Below, piece by piece: positions 13,838-14,869 of a DNA stretch of 14,869 bases. The stretch is from Paracoccaceae bacterium (GTDB lineage Bacteria > Pseudomonadota > Alphaproteobacteria > Rhodobacterales > Rhodobacteraceae): the NCBI GenBank assembly GCA_011523445.1, contig WTGT01000030.1, positions 1 through 14,869 of the forward strand. Direction: 5' to 3'. The notes under the pieces are model-generated. The model ran no database searches. It worked only from the letters and a program-made list of their open reading frames with translations, and was not told where the DNA came from. The translations under genes and the position numbers were made by a program. Positions within the stretch are counted from its first letter, which is position 1, and each line of letters opens with the position of its first letter.

Positions 13838-14869
13838 TACTTTCAGATGCTTGAATAATTCTATAAAATTGATCTTTTGAAATTGGCTCAAACCCTCGTG
13901 GTGCGGAATTAATATCCTTGATTACCCCAAGATTGATAAGCATTTGCATATTTGGACGTTTTGGAAAGGAGTACGTGTAAATAAAATTAACTATGAATGG
14001 TCGGTTGGGATTAAAATTCCAATGTTTTTTCAGTTCATTATCTGGAAATACACTACGTTTTCTACATTTTAAAATAAATTCGTCTTCATCCTTTATATTA
14101 TCAATCACACTTTCAACAATCCCAATTGTAGTTACTGTACTTTTGTACAATCCACCTGTTCTGTAAAATACTACTATATCACCTGATTTAAGGTTTCGGT
14201 TAATTGATCGTGAAATGTAAACTTTTTGTAAAGCATTCCTATGCGGATTTTGTTCTTTAAATTCTATCTTTGATTCAGTAGTTAAAATCGAATCTGGAAA
14301 TAATTCCGTATGATATTGGGGATAAATGGGACATAAATAAATTGATCCTTCCAATGAAAAATAAGGGAAAGAATGTCTAGGATTTTCTGGAAAATATCTA
14401 GGTGAGAAATCACGAACTAAAACGAGTTCTTCTCCGTTATGGGATTTCTTCGTTCCATGTTCATCAAATCCCCAATCTTTTAGTAAATCGATAAGCCTTT
14501 GTTGATCTTCGGAGTTATTAAATATGGTTATATAAATTCTTCAACTTTTGATTGGATTGCATTGTCAAAAATGATCTTGAGAAATCGCTCGCCTAGTCTT
14601 ACACCATTACTAACCACCTTAAATGTTCCAATTTTCAAACGTCGCTTGCGTGCAAATATAGGGAATATATCAGCATAGTTTTCTGATTCTGTTTCAACCT
14701 TCAGATATAGAAAAGATAAAATTTTTCCCTTGTTTAATGTCACATAACAAGCCTCATCAGATTTTTTATTAAACCATCGATTAAATTATTGATAATCCTT
14801 ACGGAAGCTTTCAATAAATTGGTCGCTTAAGTCGATTTCACCGAAGTACTTCTTGGACACGCTAAGATC
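13815..14869 (-). pseudogene. GNAT acetyltransferase plus PUA-like domain gene, broken (5' end beyond window)
   Basis: Read on the minus strand from the right edge, the frame gives a GNAT-like N-terminal domain. It shows YFGEIDLSDQFIESFRKDY, then WFNKKSDEACYV, FLYLKVE, RRLKIGTFKV and RLGERFLKIIFDNAI, the last being the acetyl-CoA-binding region. After YITIFNN and GFDEHGTKK comes a C-terminal PUA/EVE-like domain with PIYPQYHTELFPDS and SGDIVVFYRTGG. Two lesions interrupt it. An in-frame TAA stands at 14786-14788 after DYQ. A one-base loss occurs near 14534, where VEEF must change frame to continue as YITIF; the run TTT there probably was TTTT. After the shift the frame is open to the stop at 13815-13817. 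The two open pieces are not separate genes. It lies in AT-rich DNA next to its ASCH partner. Confidence 0.75.

Noticed and set aside
13838..13891. An 18-codon upstream extension of the ASCH protein
   Set aside because: The ASCH family pattern begins at MKVLLSIKP; the extra codons read through the coding region of the upstream GNAT-PUA gene in another frame.
14528..14743. A separate 71-residue gene on the minus strand
   Set aside because: Its sequence continues upstream and, one frame over, downstream into the GNAT-PUA frame. It is a middle piece of one broken gene, not a gene of its own.

Overview
The window looks like a stretch of an alphaproteobacterial chromosome carrying accessory DNA. 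The best clues to the group are a DUF2842 gene directly after purA, an alphaproteobacterial-type TerB-like protein, a HisC-like aminotransferase and a fragment resembling the tail of the polyhydroxyalkanoate regulator PhaR. A relative of the Rhodobacterales of fairly low GC would fit, but this is inference from gene families, not from a search.

Layout. Positions 1-3534 are a housekeeping block: the 5' part of secG (minus strand), a shared secG/purA control region, then purA, a DUF2842 membrane protein and a TerB-like protein on the plus strand, meeting a HisC-like aminotransferase gene tail to tail. Positions 3557-4362 and 11821-12626 are two direct copies of one segment, identical over 785 bp. 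Each copy holds a promoter and a class I glutamine amidotransferase gene. Between the copies (about 4410-11600) lies a module of clearly higher GC. On the plus strand it has a divergent M19 dipeptidase-like gene, an unrecognised 569-residue protein and a DUF3726 protein, all tightly packed. On the minus strand it has a complete quaternary-amine-type ABC importer (binding protein, permease, ATPase). A short PhaR-like remnant closes the module. After the second amidotransferase copy, 12637-14869 is very AT-rich and holds a small PD-(D/E)XK nuclease-like gene, an ASCH-domain gene and a GNAT plus PUA-like gene that is broken by a stop codon and a frameshift.

How the genes may work together. The importer probably brings in a betaine, choline, carnitine or TMAO-like compound. 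The first amidotransferase copy and the M19-like protein, the 569-residue protein and DUF3726 protein could be a single plus-strand unit that acts on that compound or on a glutamylated or peptide-like derivative. No oxygenase, dehydrogenase or demethylase is present here, so the pathway is not defined. This is the best candidate for an undescribed system in the window.

How the region may have formed. Direct repeats around a block of different composition fit single-crossover integration of a circular molecule that carried its own amidotransferase gene. Gene conversion between older duplicates would also explain the identical core with diverged edges. A repeat-induced misassembly has to be excluded.
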